DNA of 64,000 nucleotides from Vigna angularis (taxonomy: Eukaryota; Streptophyta; Magnoliopsida; Fabales; Fabaceae), in the NCBI RefSeq assembly GCF_016808095.1, contig NC_068975.1, positions 36,540,001 through 36,604,000 of the forward strand, given 5' to 3'. The position numbers were made by a program, and so were the translations under genes. The notes under the pieces are model-generated. The model saw nothing but the letters and a program-made list of their open reading frames with translations. It did not search any database and had not been told where the DNA came from. How positions within the stretch are numbered: the stretch's first letter is position 1; each line of letters starts with the position of its first letter. Shown in pieces: positions 23,801 to 33,993 of this stretch.

Positions 23801-26800
23801 TTCGGTCTTGTTCATATGTTATGTTGATCTTTCACGTTCGGTCGTGTTCAAAGGTGGGGTTATTGTTGTACTGTTAGGTGTGATATTTATTTAAAGATGT
23901 GATGGATGAGAAAGTATGATGTGAAAATTATATATGGATCTAAAAGAGAATTCCAAGGAGGAATGTCTCAGTGATTGGTTGTAATGTGGTAAAAGTATGA
24001 ATAGGAAAAACTTAGTATTGGCGTTCATCCTGAAATTCTAATGGTCACTGAGTCTCAAGTAGAGAATGGTGATGCATGTGGTGAGAATAGCAGGAGACCC
24101 TAGCCTGGGCGGTATGTGTAACACCTATAGAAAAATAAAAGTAATTTTATGTATGTTATGGTTTTGAATAATTAATTATGGTGTGCATTAGTATGTAGAA
24201 AGTATGAAAAATAATAATAATAAATAAATAAATTTTTGGTTAGTGTAATTAGTTTCAAACATATTCTGCATATGTAAGATAAAGACTATTGTTTGTATTT
24301 TTTTTACCATTTTGTTTAGCTTCGTTTTTCTTTTATTAATTATTTGAATTTGATGCAATTTGTACTGGCAATCTTTGGTTAAAAGGAGGGGACATAATTA
24401 TAAATTAATAATAAATAAAAAAAATTAATACTAATATAGAAAATAAGAAGATAATATTGAAGCATGGAGGTTGATGTTTTGTCTCCCGTGAAACATGGGT
24501 GCATGTTTTGGTAAAGGGGACCCATCCCTTTCATTTGTTTTTTTTTTTTTTCTTTCCATTGTATTACTGCAAGCATCTTTCAAGAGGCTTCATTCTCTTG
24601 ATATAAGCTTATTAAGACCAAAAGAGAGGAGGAGAAGAGAAGAGGGATTTAAGTTAGAATTTTCTTTGAATTTGAGAGTGAAAACAAGCAAAGGTGGCGG
24701 TCTAGGAGTATCAAGAGTGAAGAATTGCTTGCAAGGAGAAGAGGTAGGGGAGCTAATCCTTTCTTGTTATGATCATGAATATGAGTACTAATATGTTAAA
24801 ATTTTGGTAATGGTAATTATCTATTGACTTGTGTAATTTTTCTATAAATTGTTTTCACCGTTGGATTTAGCTAATCCTTTCTTATTTTCGAGTTACTGTG
24901 GTGAAATTTTTCTATAAATTATTTTCACCGTTGGATTTAGCTAAAATTTGAATATGTTAAACCTAAGACTTATTAATACACTTTGACCGTTCGGATTTGA
25001 AAATAGAAGTCTGTACTTGGAGAAATAAATCCTGCATGTTTGAGTAAATTAGTTACCCCTGTAGTTCTGTTACCAAGTTGTCTCGGTAAAATATAGATTC
25101 TGACCTATTTGACCGTTAGATCAACCTCAAAATTTGATATATGATCCCTAAGACATATTAATACAAGGTGACCGATCGGATTTATAATTTAAGGTCTATG
25201 TTTAGAGAAAGCAATTTCGAAAGTTTGAAATATTTGATGAACACTGTAATTATGTTCTTAAGTTTTAATGGTAAAAATTTCATATATATTCCATTTACCG
25301 TTAGATTGAGGCTAAACTTTAGTATGTAGTTCTTAAGACATATTAGGTGATCTTGACTGTTCAGATTTAGAATTAGATGTCTGTGCTTAGAGGAATTCAT
25401 TCTGCATTTTGAGTTTAACCGAGAACCACTTAAACTTCTGTCTCTGAGTTACCTCGGTAAAACCTCCATATCTACTTAGTTAGTCGTTAGATTACCCTGA
25501 AATTTTAATATGTTGTTTCTAAAAGATGGCGTCATACTTTTACCGTTCAGATTTTAAATCGGACATACATATTTATAGATATTAGTTTCGTATCTCCTCA
25601 GGGATCTCAATACTACTTAATTTATGTTTTTGGTTCATTTATACATAAATTATGATTTCCATCTCATTAACTGTTAGATTGGACTGAAAATTTTACCATA
25701 TGATTTAAACATATTGTTTGTTAGTCTGATTGGTTCAGATTTTAATTATTGATATGAGTGAAGAGTAATCTTTCCACGATATAGTAAATTTATTGGTATT
25801 GGATAAATTCTTGAATAATTATATTCTTAAATTGTATGTGTAGTTGTATTTTGAAAATTTGAAGATAAGTAATATAATATACTCTATATTAGAATATAAA
25901 ATTATATTGAATATTACTGAGTTGGTAATAATTATTTGAGTTAAATCATGAATTGTAAATAAGTTTATGGTAAAATTTGATGGGTAGTATAAGAATTATT
26001 GTCATAATTGTAAATTCGAAATTTATTTATTTTCCTACGACTTTAGTAAGTCGGGAGGGAAGATGTTTGAAGTCCGACGCTACTTTGGTAAGTAGGTGAG
26101 ATAATGAGAGATTAATTTGGCATAAACCGTACTACTTTGGTAAGTAGGCGGAATATTACCTTATTGTGCTACTTTGGTAAGTAGACAATATCATCTTAAT
26201 GTACTACTTTGGTAAGTAGACGATATCACCTTATTGTGCTACTTTGATAAGTAGACAATATCATCTTATTGTACTACTTTGGTAAGTAGACGATATCACC
26301 TTATTGTGCTACCTTGGTAAGTAGACAATATCACCTTATTGTACTACTTTGGTAAGTAGACAGAAGGATTGTTGACTGCTTTGCTTTGGTAAGTAGGCAG
26401 GTTAATAATATGTTGTATTGACTCTAGTAAATGTACTGATAGTTCTAACTTGAGAAATATTATATAGTGTAATAGTTTATTCTTGAGTATGTTCGAGATG
26501 CATGTATTGGATTGATTGCCACACTTGTGATATTAGTAAGATTGTGGATAATGTATATTTCTTGATTTGGTTAGCTCACCCTACTGTTTGTGTTTATGTA
26601 TGTGAATGCAATGATCGTATAATGTGTGATATTATGTGAGAGCAGAAACTATTTCAGATGAATTAGCAGATGGTTCCGGACTTGCTTAGAAGATGAGAGA
26701 TTTGTGGGGAAAAAGGAGACATAGGGAATTTCTAAAATAAATCTATGTTTGAATTTTCGAACTGTGTGAAATTTTAAATTTCAAAAGTTTATGAACTGTG

Positions 26801-29221
26801 TGGAATTTTATTTTCAGAAGACTTGTGTTGTAATAAAGAACGTAATATTTTGTTGGTGTTGAAATTAAAAAAAAAAATTATATATGTATTTTATGAAACA
26901 TAAACTGTAACGCCTAATTCAGGGTGTTAGAGTATGTATTACCTTGACCTAAGGTGAGGTATAACGGGTTAACCTCGTGTGGCAAGCTCAAGGGTTTTTC
27001 CATGCTGCGGTAATACTGATGGTTTTCCAGATTATCACCCACGAGTGCACGAACGACCATAACTCATATTCATACTAGTCCGGACAGTCAGTGTAAAGTG
27101 ATCGGTTATAACATGTTTTATGATTTCTGTATATGTATAATTGTATTATGTGGGTATCTGAATTGTATGTTAACATAGTTAATTAAATTACACTAACTTA
27201 CCCTTATGTTCTGTCTTGTCATGTATTCCCGTTCGTTCGTCTTTGTCATTGCGATAATCACCCTGTGGGTGGGAGCAGAAGAAGAAGAGTTGCTGGAAGA
27301 AGCACTAGAAGAGGTGGAAGTGAAGACTGAACCTTAGGAACGTTCGGAATAAGTATTTTGTAAACCATTCGTTGTAGTGGTAGCCATTGTACAATTTTAT
27401 CTCCCTACTATTCTGTAAGGTCGTTCGATCATAATCGTACGTCCTATCTTTTGTAAGAACTAATCTGAAATATTATGAATGTGATGTTCCAATTATATGG
27501 TTCTACATTGTATTTTTGGCATGTTACACAAACCAAGAATTTTATAGAGAAAATGGGTAAAAAAATTTAAATTTCTATTCTAATAAAAAATCACTATATA
27601 AGATTTTTTTTTTACTTTTATAAGAACTAATTAAAACTTATAACAACCAAAATTTTAATTAACTAATATTGTAAAATACTATTCTAACAACCCATAGAAA
27701 TTAAATTGAGATTTAGTTAATCCAGACCTTGCAAAGAATTTGATCATTATAAGCTAATATATAAAAGAGAGAAAATGAATTAATGCCTTTCTTTAGCCAA
27801 TGATTAATTAATTTTGTGGTTCAGATCTCCAGCCAATAATTAACCTGTTCTTATTCTGTTTTGATTAAATTTGTAAAAGCATAGCTTTGAAATTAGATTC
27901 TTAATCCTACTTAATTTGATCTTAAAATTATACAATATATCAATATGGTTTATCAGTTCAATTTTGATACACTTCTTTATTTTTCTTTTACACTCGATCC
28001 AACAATCAAAAACCAAAATCAATAAATGACTCATTAAATAAAATAATAATAATAATGCTTAAATTAATCTTGATTTTTCTTCCATTTTAATTACTCCTGT
28101 GGTTAAGTGCTGAACATAAGTTGCATTTTGTACTTTGTTTTCATAATATAAATTTCTTAATATAGATGACTGATTATGAATGTCTTTGAATAATATTGTC
28201 TACCGTTTGTACAACTTTGAGTGTCCATTAATTTAAGTATTCACGGAAATACGTTAAAAATATCATTTGTTTTAGAATTTAGAACTTTATTGCGATTTAT
28301 ACATAAAAAATGCTCTGAAAAATTAAATAAAAAATATATTTAAACCATTTTACTCCTATATAATATAAAACTATAGGATGTATTAGAACACTATGGAATA
28401 ACTCATCATTCCCGTCATACTATTACATTCCCACTACACATTTAACTAAATATATCAGATATTATATATAGCTACAAAACAGTTCAACGCGTGTATATTT
28501 CATTTCATTCATAATTTCATGGAAAGAGTGAAGTTACAAAAATAAAAACTACAAGTTTATATACAACTAAAATGATTTATGACATTTTTGTAAAGTTTAT
28601 TTATAACAACATTTAGAAGAAAAAGGAAACAAAAATATTATATCAGAAATTAAAATTAACTTATATACAAATAAAAAAATTATGTAAATGAACTTTTATA
28701 TACTCATGAATGTAGGAACGAAGGTTTACGCAAAGCATAATTTTGTTTTTCCTTGCTCATGTAAAGATGCTAAGTTAAAAAACCTTTTTTCCCATGACAG
28801 GAGTTCTTACTGTCCACCATTTTCCTTAACTAAATGGGATGAAAGCTGTATGTGGTAACCAAAAAAGTGAAACCTAGATAACATGGCTCCGATTTTCAAA
28901 CAATGTTAGAAGAATTTATGACAGTTTCTTCACTGAAGAAAATCTAGAAGCTCTCAAATAGATCCAAACATGATGATAACATCTCAACCCTAGAAGCATT
29001 ATTATAAATTAAGGAATGATAAAACTCAAAAGAAGGTACCTTGAACTTGCATAGTCGAAGAGCTTGCCACCAGGTGAAAAGACAATGAGAGCAATCTCAG
29101 CATCGCAAAGAAGAGAAAGCTCACGTGCTTTCTTCAAAAGGCCACTCTTTCTCTTTGAGAATGTCACCTGCCTCGCAGTTACGTCCACGATCTTCTTGAT
29201 CGGTATCTTCTTCCTCACCAT
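17878..29221 (-). CDS. MIKC MADS-box transcription factor 1, StMADS11/SVP clade
   Basis: Eight exons on the minus strand: 29221-29040, 21494-21413, 19844-19795, 19691-19592, 19525-19484, 18783-18745, 18117-18068 and 17905-17878. They give 573 nt (190 residues) with GT-AG introns and closed phases. Exon 1 encodes the MADS DNA-binding domain: [38 protein letters not shown]. Exon 2 is the I region. Exons 3-6 form the K box, with [20 protein letters not shown] in exon 4. The C-terminus keeps DTSLTLGLPL, the clade's terminal motif, which contains an LxLxL EAR-type repression signature. Exon sizes of 182, 100 and 42 nt are classical for this clade. Exon 3 is 50 nt rather than 62, losing four codons against the neighbouring paralogue, and exon 7 is also short. 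Intron 1 is about 7.5 kb and filled with LTR-derived repeats. In this family the protein is a nuclear regulator of flowering time, meristem or dormancy state. The specific role here is not known. Confidence 0.92.
20467..20620. repeat. 77-bp direct tandem duplication in intron 2 of MADS gene 1
   Basis: Two adjacent 77-bp copies (20467-20543 and 20544-20620), each beginning TTCCCACGTTGATCCATAAA and ending TATATATATTAGC, differ at only a few positions. Non-coding. Confidence 0.85.
22093..23640 (+). repeat. Tandem duplication with internal deletion in the outer repeat
   Basis: 22093-22478 and 23169-23554 are near-identical 386-bp copies starting GCGTCGAGGGCG. The sequence after the second copy (about 23552-23638, containing GTGTTTATGATAGTG) matches about 23085-23168. 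Unit 1 is therefore about 1076 bp and unit 2 is the same unit lacking about 605 bp of its middle. The middle of unit 1 is built of short imperfect GCTCGGTCTTGTACTAG repeats. Confidence 0.8.
24835..25765 (+). repeat. Diverged ~186-bp tandem repeat array inside the solo LTR
   Basis: The motif GACCGTTCGGATTT and its variants recur at 24985, 25170, 25355, 25541 and about 25728, a spacing of 185-187 bp. A second motif, ACCGTTAGATY, recurs between them. Units are strongly diverged between landmarks. A 70-bp local duplication (24841 and 24911, TCTATAAATT then TTTTCACCGTTGGATTTAGC) lies at the left edge. Confidence 0.75.
26128..26375 (+). repeat. 35-bp minisatellite with 70-bp higher-order period
   Basis: Seven consecutive units of 35 bp, each around the core CTACTTTGGTAAGTAGAC. 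Units alternate GTGCT...ACAATATC with GTACT...ACGATATC, so a 70-bp dimer is the higher-order unit. More degenerate units flank the core at about 26077 and 26380. It lies near the right end of the solo LTR. Confidence 0.85.
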
Positions 29222-30244
29222 TTTCGTCAAAATCAAGCAGACCAGAAAATCGTGCCCTATTGCTTCTGACAGTGAACAGGTTTCACATGAAATAAGGTGT
29301 GTCAGAAATTGTTCTGAGAGATTAAGAACACAAACAAAGATTCGCAATTTCGGCTTTGATGTGAACCCGTTTTCATCAAAAAAGAAAGAAAACAAAGAGG
29401 GTCGATCACATGTATGCAAAGAAAAGCTTGTGTTCTTGAGCCGTACAGAGAAAAGGTGAAGAAAATTGATCCATGTTATGAAAGTGAGTATGTTATAACT
29501 TGTTAAGATCTTGACAAAACGGGAAATCGAAGATCGAAAACAAAAAACCAAAAGCACAGTCAGAAAAGCAGAAGGAACCCTAGGCAAATGGGGGCGAAAG
29601 AGAGGAGATTGAAAGAAAAGAAGAAGAAAAAGAAACCTAACCTGTGCTTGTCTCCGCGGGAGAAGATGAAGGGAAGACATGGACATCTAAATCCTTCTTC
29701 TAACTTATCTCACCATTTAGTATCGTACTACTGACACTGTCACATCAATTCATAGATTTTTACAAGCTTCTTTCATGTCTATCTTCTTTTTACTACTTTT
29801 GGAGGAACAACTTAGCTTCACTCAGCTATTCCTTTTTATTATATACAATATAAATTTCATTCACGGCTCTAAACAAATGTATTAAGATTGTATTTTATTA
29901 GTTAATATCATAAACTTTTTATTTAGTAATATACAAAACTTAAACTTATTTCTGTAAATTGGCTGAATTAAGTTAAATATTTGAAATTAAATTTGACTTT
30001 GAAAAAAATAAATTATTTAAAGTTTCTAGTCAAAAAATTTGAACTTGAAAAAGTTACGTCATAATACGATATTTGAGATATTTTATTTGATTTTATGAAT
30101 ATTTAGAGATTTTTTGCTAAAAAAAAATTTAAATATTCGACAATGGATAAATTTTTGTAATAAATCTAGGTATAAATATTTTAAAACAAAATCGCCTATT
30201 GATGAGTTATTAATCTCACAAGTATAATGATGTTCAATATGGTC

Positions 30245-30382
<138 letters not shown>

Positions 30383-31175
30383 CTTGTAATTTTTATTTTT
30401 TATTTTTAAATTATAGCCACAACTATTAGGCTAAATGAAAAAAAAATGCAAAACACAATATCAACGATTTAGTCTTTGTTTGGCGAAGCTCATGGAAACT
30501 GAGTGACTTTGAAGTGAAATAAAAGTGAGTATTATTGGTATTTTCTTGCGACGACTCAAGTCTGTTTTTCGTCTTGGTCAATTTCCATATATACATAGAT
30601 AAAAGATAAAGACAACTTAAGTTATTATATAATTTTTCTCCTCCATTCGTATTTTTCTATAATATTATCAAGATTTGGACGTGAAAACAAATTTGGGTTA
30701 TACTAAGGAATAGTATACACTTCATGAATGACTTGCCTTCAACTTTAATTATTCTATTAATATTTTAAACTTTATGGAATGTATAGTGTTGAATGTGGGC
30801 GTATTTTGGGCTGAATACGTGTTTGAAATTTGGCCCAACTCGAGTATTGATCTGGTTCAACTTTAGGGTTCGAAGAATTCTTATGAAAATGTTGACAGAT
30901 GTAATTGAGAATTTAATTAACCAAAATATTATGTGTGATTATATATATACCATTCAAAAATGATAACTGCATCACTTAGCAACATCAATAATAATTTAAA
31001 TTCACAAATGTTAAACTTTGTATGTATACAAAAAAATAATTATATTGAATATTTACTTTTTGACGAGGAAAAGAGATATAATTAAAGAAAAAACATAAGA
31101 TACAAAACTTAGAACAAAAACATTCGGATAAATTGATATAAAACACTATCAAACTAAAATAAGGTAAAAAATTGT

Positions 31176-31297
<122 letters not shown>

Positions 31298-32060
31298 CGA
31301 AAAAGTGTCAACAATTTGATTAATTCAATATGTGCATAATTTTTTAAAATATGTTATTGAATCCGTGAAGTTGAGAATTTTGAAAGGAAAAAGAGTTTAA
31401 GACTGGGAATGCATTTTGATTTGTTACATTAAATAAAATTTGTTAAAGTGTTACACTAAAATTTTAAATTCAGAATAAATGCAATTACTTATTTAAAATT
31501 AAATCTTAATAACGATCAATTACAAGTCATTACTCCTTAAGTAGTTTTTACTCTTAATTTTGATTAGAGCAATGTTTAAAGATAATTATTGTTGAAGATT
31601 ATCCACTCGGTCTCCCATCCTCTGTGATCGTACAATCGGTTAACATTGTTTTTTTATCATAATTGCATGATGCGAGATGGTTTGAACGAATTCTCCTTCT
31701 AGGTGATCTTATCCAATCCCTCTATGCAGCCTTATGACCATACAATAAACTTATAATTATTATACAAATAAAAAATAATAATTCTTTTTTAAAAAACATT
31801 CTATTAATTATAAAAAATAATAAGTAAAATAAACAAAACTTAATTACCCATCTTTAAAAAAAATACGGATAGATATTCGTACTAAGAGAAAAGTAAGTAG
31901 AGCACGTGTCTTAGTTTAATATTTGACATGTGCAGTGAGGTTTTCCTTTCTGTATATACATTAATGTTAGACATATGGTCATTAATGAAAACTCAGACAC
32001 ATGGTTGTCGTTAATGGTTATTAATATATTTTACTGAAACAAATATTATTATCATAATCA

Positions 32061-32063
<3 letters not shown>

Positions 32064-32115
<52 letters not shown>
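32064..32115. repeat. (TA)n microsatellite, about 52 bp
   Basis: An uninterrupted TA tract about 110 bp left of the CACTA element. Confidence 0.95.
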
Positions 32116-32116
<1 letters not shown>

Positions 32117-32222
32117 CAGTTATGTTGGAGGCAGGAGTGCTAGTTTTGCAGAAGAAAAGCAACTTGTTTACACATACGATGTACCTATATAACTGTCTAA
32201 CAGTGTATAGAAATTGTTCAAA

Positions 32223-33639
32223 CACTAGTACAGATAAAAGAAATGGCACCGGTTATTTTCACTGATAGGCACCGGTTCATGAACCGAGGCATATTCAGAC
32301 GAGGTAAAAGATGATACACTTTATGCCTCGGTTAACAGGACCGAGATTGTTTTCTCCTTCTACTGCCTCGGTTGGAGGCTGAACCGAGGCAGTAGTGTCT
32401 TTTTTTTTTTCGTTATCTGGCAGTAGCAAGCGTTACAGTGGCAAGCAAACGTTATGCTCAAACAAAAATTACACACAAACTTGCCCAGAGAACAGAGAAC
32501 ATGCACACAAATAATCTCAAATTACACAAATCAGAGAACAGAGAACAGAGAACAGTTGCAAATTACACAAATCAGAGAAGAATTTACAGTTGCAAATTAC
32601 ACAAATCAGAAAATTTACAGTTGCAAATTACACAAATCAGAGAATTTGATCAAGGAGACAGACAAATAAAAAACAGAGAACTGGATTCAGCAAAACCATG
32701 GAGTTCTTCATTTTTCTCCACAACCCTCACCCCTTTTGCAGATTTGAGCACATTAGCCTGCAGATTCGCAAATTAACACATTTACATTTTGCAGATTCAG
32801 CAAATGAACTGGATTCAGCAAATTAACACATTTACCTTTTGCAGATTCGCAAAACCCTAATCTGACCCCAATCTGACCCTAATCTCAGATTCGCACCACC
32901 ACCACCACCACTATCACCGCCGCCACCATTGACGCACCACCACCGCATGCTCTTCCCTCCAGAGGCGACGCACTCGCAAGAGAGAGCGAGACCGAGAGAG
33001 CGACGGAGCGAGACCGAGAGAGGGGAGGCGAGAGCGAAGGGAGGCGACAGCGAAGGAGGCTAGAGCGAGGGGAGGGAGGCGAGAGCGAGGGAGGCGAGAC
33101 CGAGACCGAGACCGAGGGAGGCGAGACCGAGACCGAGGGAGGCGAGACCGAGGGGAGGGAGGCGAGACCGAGGGAGGCGAGACCGAGGGGAGGGAGGCCA
33201 GATCGAGGGAGCGAGACTGAGAGCGAGGGAGGCGAGAGTGAGGGGAGGGAGGCGAGCGAGGCGAGCGCGAGGGGTGAAGGGGCTAGGTCGCGTGTTTGGG
33301 GAAAATGTCTGGGGAGAAATAAGAGGCTTATATGCCTCGGTCCTTTTGGGCCTGAGGTAGTAGAGGCTTATACGCCTCGGTTCTTCTTAATAACCGGTGC
33401 AATATACTCCTTTTACTTCGGGTCTTTTTTAACCGCGTCAGAAATTGTGTTAGAAACTACTCATTAGGCACCGGTTGTTTTTACAACCGAAGTGGTAACC
33501 CTTTTTGGCACCGGTCAAGTTTGAACCGAGGCCTATAAGGTCTCGTTAATTACAAAAATGCCACCGTGTCTGAATAGACAGCGGTTTGGTGTAAACCGAG
33601 ATCTATTGTGCGAGTTTAAAAGCACATTTTGTACTAGTG
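32223..33639. mobile_element. Complete non-autonomous CACTA (En/Spm-type) transposon
   Basis: Begins CACTAGTACA and ends TGTACTAGTG, a perfect 10-bp terminal inverted repeat. It is flanked on both sides by AAA (32220-32222 and 33640-33642), a 3-bp target duplication as CACTA elements make. Length is 1417 bp. Subterminal regions at both ends carry repeated GGCACCGGTT and GCCTCGGTT/AACCGAGGC motifs in both orientations, the usual transposase-binding architecture. The interior has no transposase. It holds tandem copies of AATTACACAAATCAGA (32510-32645), a short CCACCACC-rich segment (32895-32945) and a GC-rich GAGGCGAGACCGAGA minisatellite. Confidence 0.9.
32970..33270. repeat. GC-rich GAGGCGAGACCGAGG minisatellite inside the CACTA element
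   Basis: About twenty imperfect copies of a 12-16-bp purine-rich unit (GGGAGGCGAGACCGA). It is far more GC-rich than any surrounding intergenic DNA and almost purely G/A/C on the plus strand. No reading frame is supported. Confidence 0.85.
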
Positions 33640-33993
33640 AAAATGATATGTTTCCACTGTATTTTATATATTTTAGTTATATTTTTCTTATGATTCTTAA
33701 AAAATTGTACTAATTTTTCTATCATTTCTATATTTAAGAATTTATATATTTGTCTTCAATTTATTGTCTGCTAAATTTTTAGAATTATAAATAACCATTC
33801 CTATCTGTTTAAGCTGCCACGCATGGCATAATGACAAGTACGAGGTTCTGTTTAGGTTACAAAATAAGTTGCCCCAGCTGTGAAATTTTTCCAGCTGCTA
33901 CTCTCAAAAGCAAATTGTTTGTCAAATTCCAAAAACAACATTGATCTTGTCTTTCATACAGAAATGGAAGCTAATCTGTTCCCTTGAACCATT
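33640..33993. other. 3' flank of MADS gene 2
   Basis: AT-rich. It should contain the 3' UTR of the minus-strand MADS gene 2 next to 33994. Nothing else is recognised. Confidence 0.5.

Larger units (their letters stand above)
24117..26931 (+). mobile_element. Solo LTR with perfect target duplication, nested in the outer repeat
   Basis: Starts TGTAACACCTATAG and ends GTGTTAGA (expected TGTTACA, apparently mutated at one base). It is flanked on both sides by GTATG (24112-24116 and 26932-26936), an exact 5-bp target duplication. Length is 2815 bp. There is no primer site, polypurine tract or coding region inside, so it is a solo LTR left by LTR-LTR recombination. Its interior carries a ~186-bp repeat array and a 35-bp minisatellite. 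The orientation is antisense to MADS gene 1. LTRs beginning TGTAACACC are common in plant Ty3/gypsy elements, but the family is not assigned. Confidence 0.7.
22080..27528 (+). mobile_element. Outer LTR-like repeat in intron 1 of MADS gene 1, split by a solo LTR
   Basis: Repeat-derived sequence rich in GTTCGGT/GCTCGGTC motifs lies on both sides of the inner solo LTR (24117-26931) and reads continuously if the inner element and one target copy are removed. The right end is TGTTACA at 27522-27528, the end type used by the related LTRs here. The left edge is not resolved and lies between exon 2 (21494) and about 22080. A motif near 24048-24096 (TCTCAAGTAGAGAA, then GTGGTGAGA and GCAGGAG) recurs in inverse orientation at about 37850-37905 inside the solo LTR of MADS gene 2, so the two repeats are related. 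No gag-pol frame is visible. Confidence 0.5.

Noticed and set aside
24495..24791. 98-codon frame inside the solo LTR
   Set aside because: It lies within an LTR, matches no retroelement protein, and its Lys/Arg-rich part reflects a GA-rich transcript-leader-like stretch.
26050..26400. Possible CRISPR-like array of regularly spaced repeats
   Set aside because: Units are contiguous 35-bp tandem repeats without unique spacers, in a eukaryotic LTR.
27529..27533. CAAAC as right target duplication of the outer LTR-like repeat
   Set aside because: No matching 5-mer next to a convincing left LTR start was found between 21495 and 22090. The nearest candidate, CCAAC before TGTCAAG near 21841, was too weak to use.
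29064..29459. 131-codon frame on the plus strand over MADS exon 1
   Set aside because: It is the antisense shadow of the MADS-box exon and its leader, and has no domain of its own.
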